DNA of 64,000 nt from contig DDEU01000088.1 in assembly GCA_002336815.1 (NCBI GenBank), positions 113,287 through 177,286 of the forward strand, written 5' to 3'. Every line of letters begins with the position of its first letter. Positions within the stretch are counted from its first letter, which is position 1. The notes under the pieces were generated by a model. That model was not told the DNA's origin. It saw only the letters and a list, made by a program, of their open reading frames with translations, and ran no database searches. Shown in pieces: positions 62,782-64,000 of this stretch. This DNA comes from Chitinophagaceae bacterium UBA1946 (lineage in GTDB: Bacteria; Bacteroidota; Bacteroidia; Chitinophagales; Chitinophagaceae). The position numbers were made by a program, and so were the translations under genes.

Positions 62782-63567
62782 ATGAACAGATACTTCCTTT
62801 TCTTTTTTGCAGTACTGCTTGCTTCCTGCAATAATAACAATAGTGCTTCTACCGCAAATATGCCGGAACAGGAAAAAAACCTGCGGGACCAGGTTGCCAA
62901 ATATCCAGACTCCCTGGTGCTGAAAGAAAACCTCATACAATACTTCCGGGATAACAGCAATTACGGGCAGGCCATTGCAGAAACAGACTATGCGTTGAAG
63001 AAAGACAGCAGCAATGAAAGATTGTGGTACATGAAGGCAACCCTTCTTTCGGAGAATGATGATACCCTCAAGGCCATCAAAGCATGGGAACGCACCATCA
63101 GCATTAAACCAAGACCCGAATACCTGATGTCGCTGGGGACACTGTATGCTTTCACCAAAGATCCGCTCGCATTGGGCATGTCTGATCTGCTGATGGCCTA
63201 TGGTCCTGCTACAACTTACCAGGGTCTATTCATCAAAGGGCTTTATTTTACCAGCATCGGCGACAAGCCAAAGGCACAGGCATTTTTTGACCAATGCATC
63301 AGGCTGGATTATACCAACATCCTTGCCTTTCGTGAAAAAGCAATTGCCGAATACGACATGGGCCAGTATGAAGAAGCCATCAAAACACTGGAAACTGCAT
63401 TGCAGGTAAAAAAGAGTTATGATGAAGCCTACTACTGGCTGGGGCGTTGCTTTGAAAAATTGGGCAAAAAAGAAGAAGCGATCGACAGCTATAAGATCGC
63501 TTTGCAATTATCACCTGATTATGTGGAGCCTAAAGATGCGCTGGGGAAATTGGGTGTGGTGCAGTAG
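62782..63567 (+). CDS. TPR-repeat lipoprotein
   Basis: 261 residues. Lipoprotein signal YFLFFFAVLLASC with Cys16, an Asn-rich spacer, then at least five tetratricopeptide repeats (for example 'AIAETDYALKKDSSNERLWY', 'KAQAFFDQCIRLDYTNILAF', 'AIKTLETALQVKKSYDEAYY', 'AIDSYKIALQLSPDYVEPKD'). Likely a periplasmic or outer-membrane scaffold. Similar TPR lipoproteins are common in Bacteroidota. Precedes rpe on the same strand, separated by low-complexity repeats. Confidence 0.85.
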   Translation: MNRYFLFFFAVLLASCNNNNSASTANMPEQEKNLRDQVAKYPDSLVLKENLIQYFRDNSNYGQAIAETDYALKKDSSNERLWYMKATLLSENDDTLKAIKAWERTISIKPRPEYLMSLGTLYAFTKDPLALGMSDLLMAYGPATTYQGLFIKGLYFTSIGDKPKAQAFFDQCIRLDYTNILAFREKAIAEYDMGQYEEAIKTLETALQVKKSYDEAYYWLGRCFEKLGKKEEAIDSYKIALQLSPDYVEPKDALGKLGVVQ

Positions 63568-63679
63568 TGAATAGTCAATGGTGAATGGTGAATAGTGAAT
63601 GACAGACTAAAAAAAGTATCGGCAGTCCATTGTGTAGATCATTCAACAATTATCAATTTAAAAATTATCCATTAATAAC
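63568..63679. repeat. Low-complexity GTGAATAGT/AATTATC repeats before rpe
   Basis: GTGAATAGTCAATGGTGAATGG units after the lipoprotein stop, and AATTATCAATTTAAAAATTATCC units before rpe. Same class as the other short-period intergenic repeats. Confidence 0.55.
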
Positions 63680-64000
63680 ATGCCCATCGTTGCTCCATCA
63701 TTACTGTCCGCAAACTATTTACAATTGCAGCAGGATTGCGACATGCTGAATGCAAGCATGGCAGACTGGTATCACTTAGATGTGATGGACGGGCGTTTTG
63801 TACCCAATATTAGCTTTGGCCCGATGCTGATAGAATTTTTCAGGAAAGCCACCGGCAAAGTATGTGACGTACACTTAATGATCGAAGAACCGGAACGATA
63901 TGCAGAAGCATTTAAAAAAGCCGGTGCAGATATTTTAACCGTGCATTATGAAGCCTGTACCCATTTACACCGGAATATCCAACAGATAAAATCGCTTGGC
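63680..64000 (+). CDS. rpe: Ribulose-phosphate 3-epimerase (N-terminal part, cut by window end)
   Basis: Interconverts ribulose 5-phosphate and xylulose 5-phosphate in the pentose phosphate pathway. The 107 residues present show the (beta/alpha)8 barrel start: APSLLSANYLQLQQDC, metal/active-site HLDVMDGRFVPNISFGP (His32, Asp34), and VCDVHLMIEEPERY with metal His65. The rest lies beyond the window. Confidence 0.95.
   Translation, partial: MPIVAPSLLSANYLQLQQDCDMLNASMADWYHLDVMDGRFVPNISFGPMLIEFFRKATGKVCDVHLMIEEPERYAEAFKKAGADILTVHYEACTHLHRNIQQIKSLG

Overview
The window looks like the chromosome of a member of the Bacteroidota, most likely a Chitinophagaceae-like bacterium. Visible reasons are four proteins with type IX secretion (T9SS) C-terminal sorting domains, three fibre-like proteins with 'LDI/LDV..TKG' head modules, the Bacteroidota -7 promoter element TAnnTTTG in front of many genes, a zinc-ligand-free L36, BshC, and weak or absent Shine-Dalgarno sequences. 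No phage, IS element, CRISPR array or integrase was found. The placement below phylum level is inference.

Layout: 1-24 is the 5' end of a tRNA on the minus strand. 172-3,693 is a plus-strand block (dapF, DinB-like, CorA-like, Nudix, GNAT). 3,701-4,182 is RNase P RNA (rnpB, minus). 4,244-7,050 on the minus strand holds a small secreted protein, an L,D-transpeptidase, hppD, and a short leader ORF upstream of hppD. 7,154-13,718 is a TPR/LuxR-type membrane regulator followed by a T9SS cargo and a fibre-like protein. purK (13,908) and purE (20,918) flank a tolC/RND/MFP efflux operon on the opposite strand. 21,464-26,185 carries bshC and a MoxR-like ATPase/VWA pair. 26,329-29,980 is a visibly AT-richer cassette of T9SS cargo, fibre protein and divergent XRE regulator. 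30,264-33,458 is a large DUF2723 membrane glycosyltransferase-like protein. 33,663-46,668 holds two divergent giant secreted proteins (1,377 and 2,709 aa). 46,751-51,807 is housekeeping: A-type Fe-S carrier, a membrane protein of unknown function, a methylmalonyl-CoA mutase catalytic subunit, aroQ, DUF4230 and carA. 52,011-55,972 is the alpha ribosomal operon (infA-rpmJ-rpsM-rpsK-rpsD-rpoA-rplQ). 56,055-63,567 holds a lipoprotein, hmgA with a short upstream ORF, an S74 fibre protein, a phosphodiesterase, a TolB-like propeller and a TPR lipoprotein. The window ends inside rpe.

How it fits together: hppD and hmgA are consecutive steps of tyrosine/homogentisate catabolism but lie 51 kb apart. 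Each is preceded by an unannotated ORF of about 30 codons with its own TAnnTTTG promoter. The cell surface takes about a third of the window: T9SS cargo and fibre-like proteins occur twice as adjacent pairs, each next to a DNA-binding regulator. A DUF2723 enzyme that might glycosylate exported proteins sits between such loci. The spacers of the alpha operon and several other intergenic gaps contain different low-complexity, self-complementary repeats.
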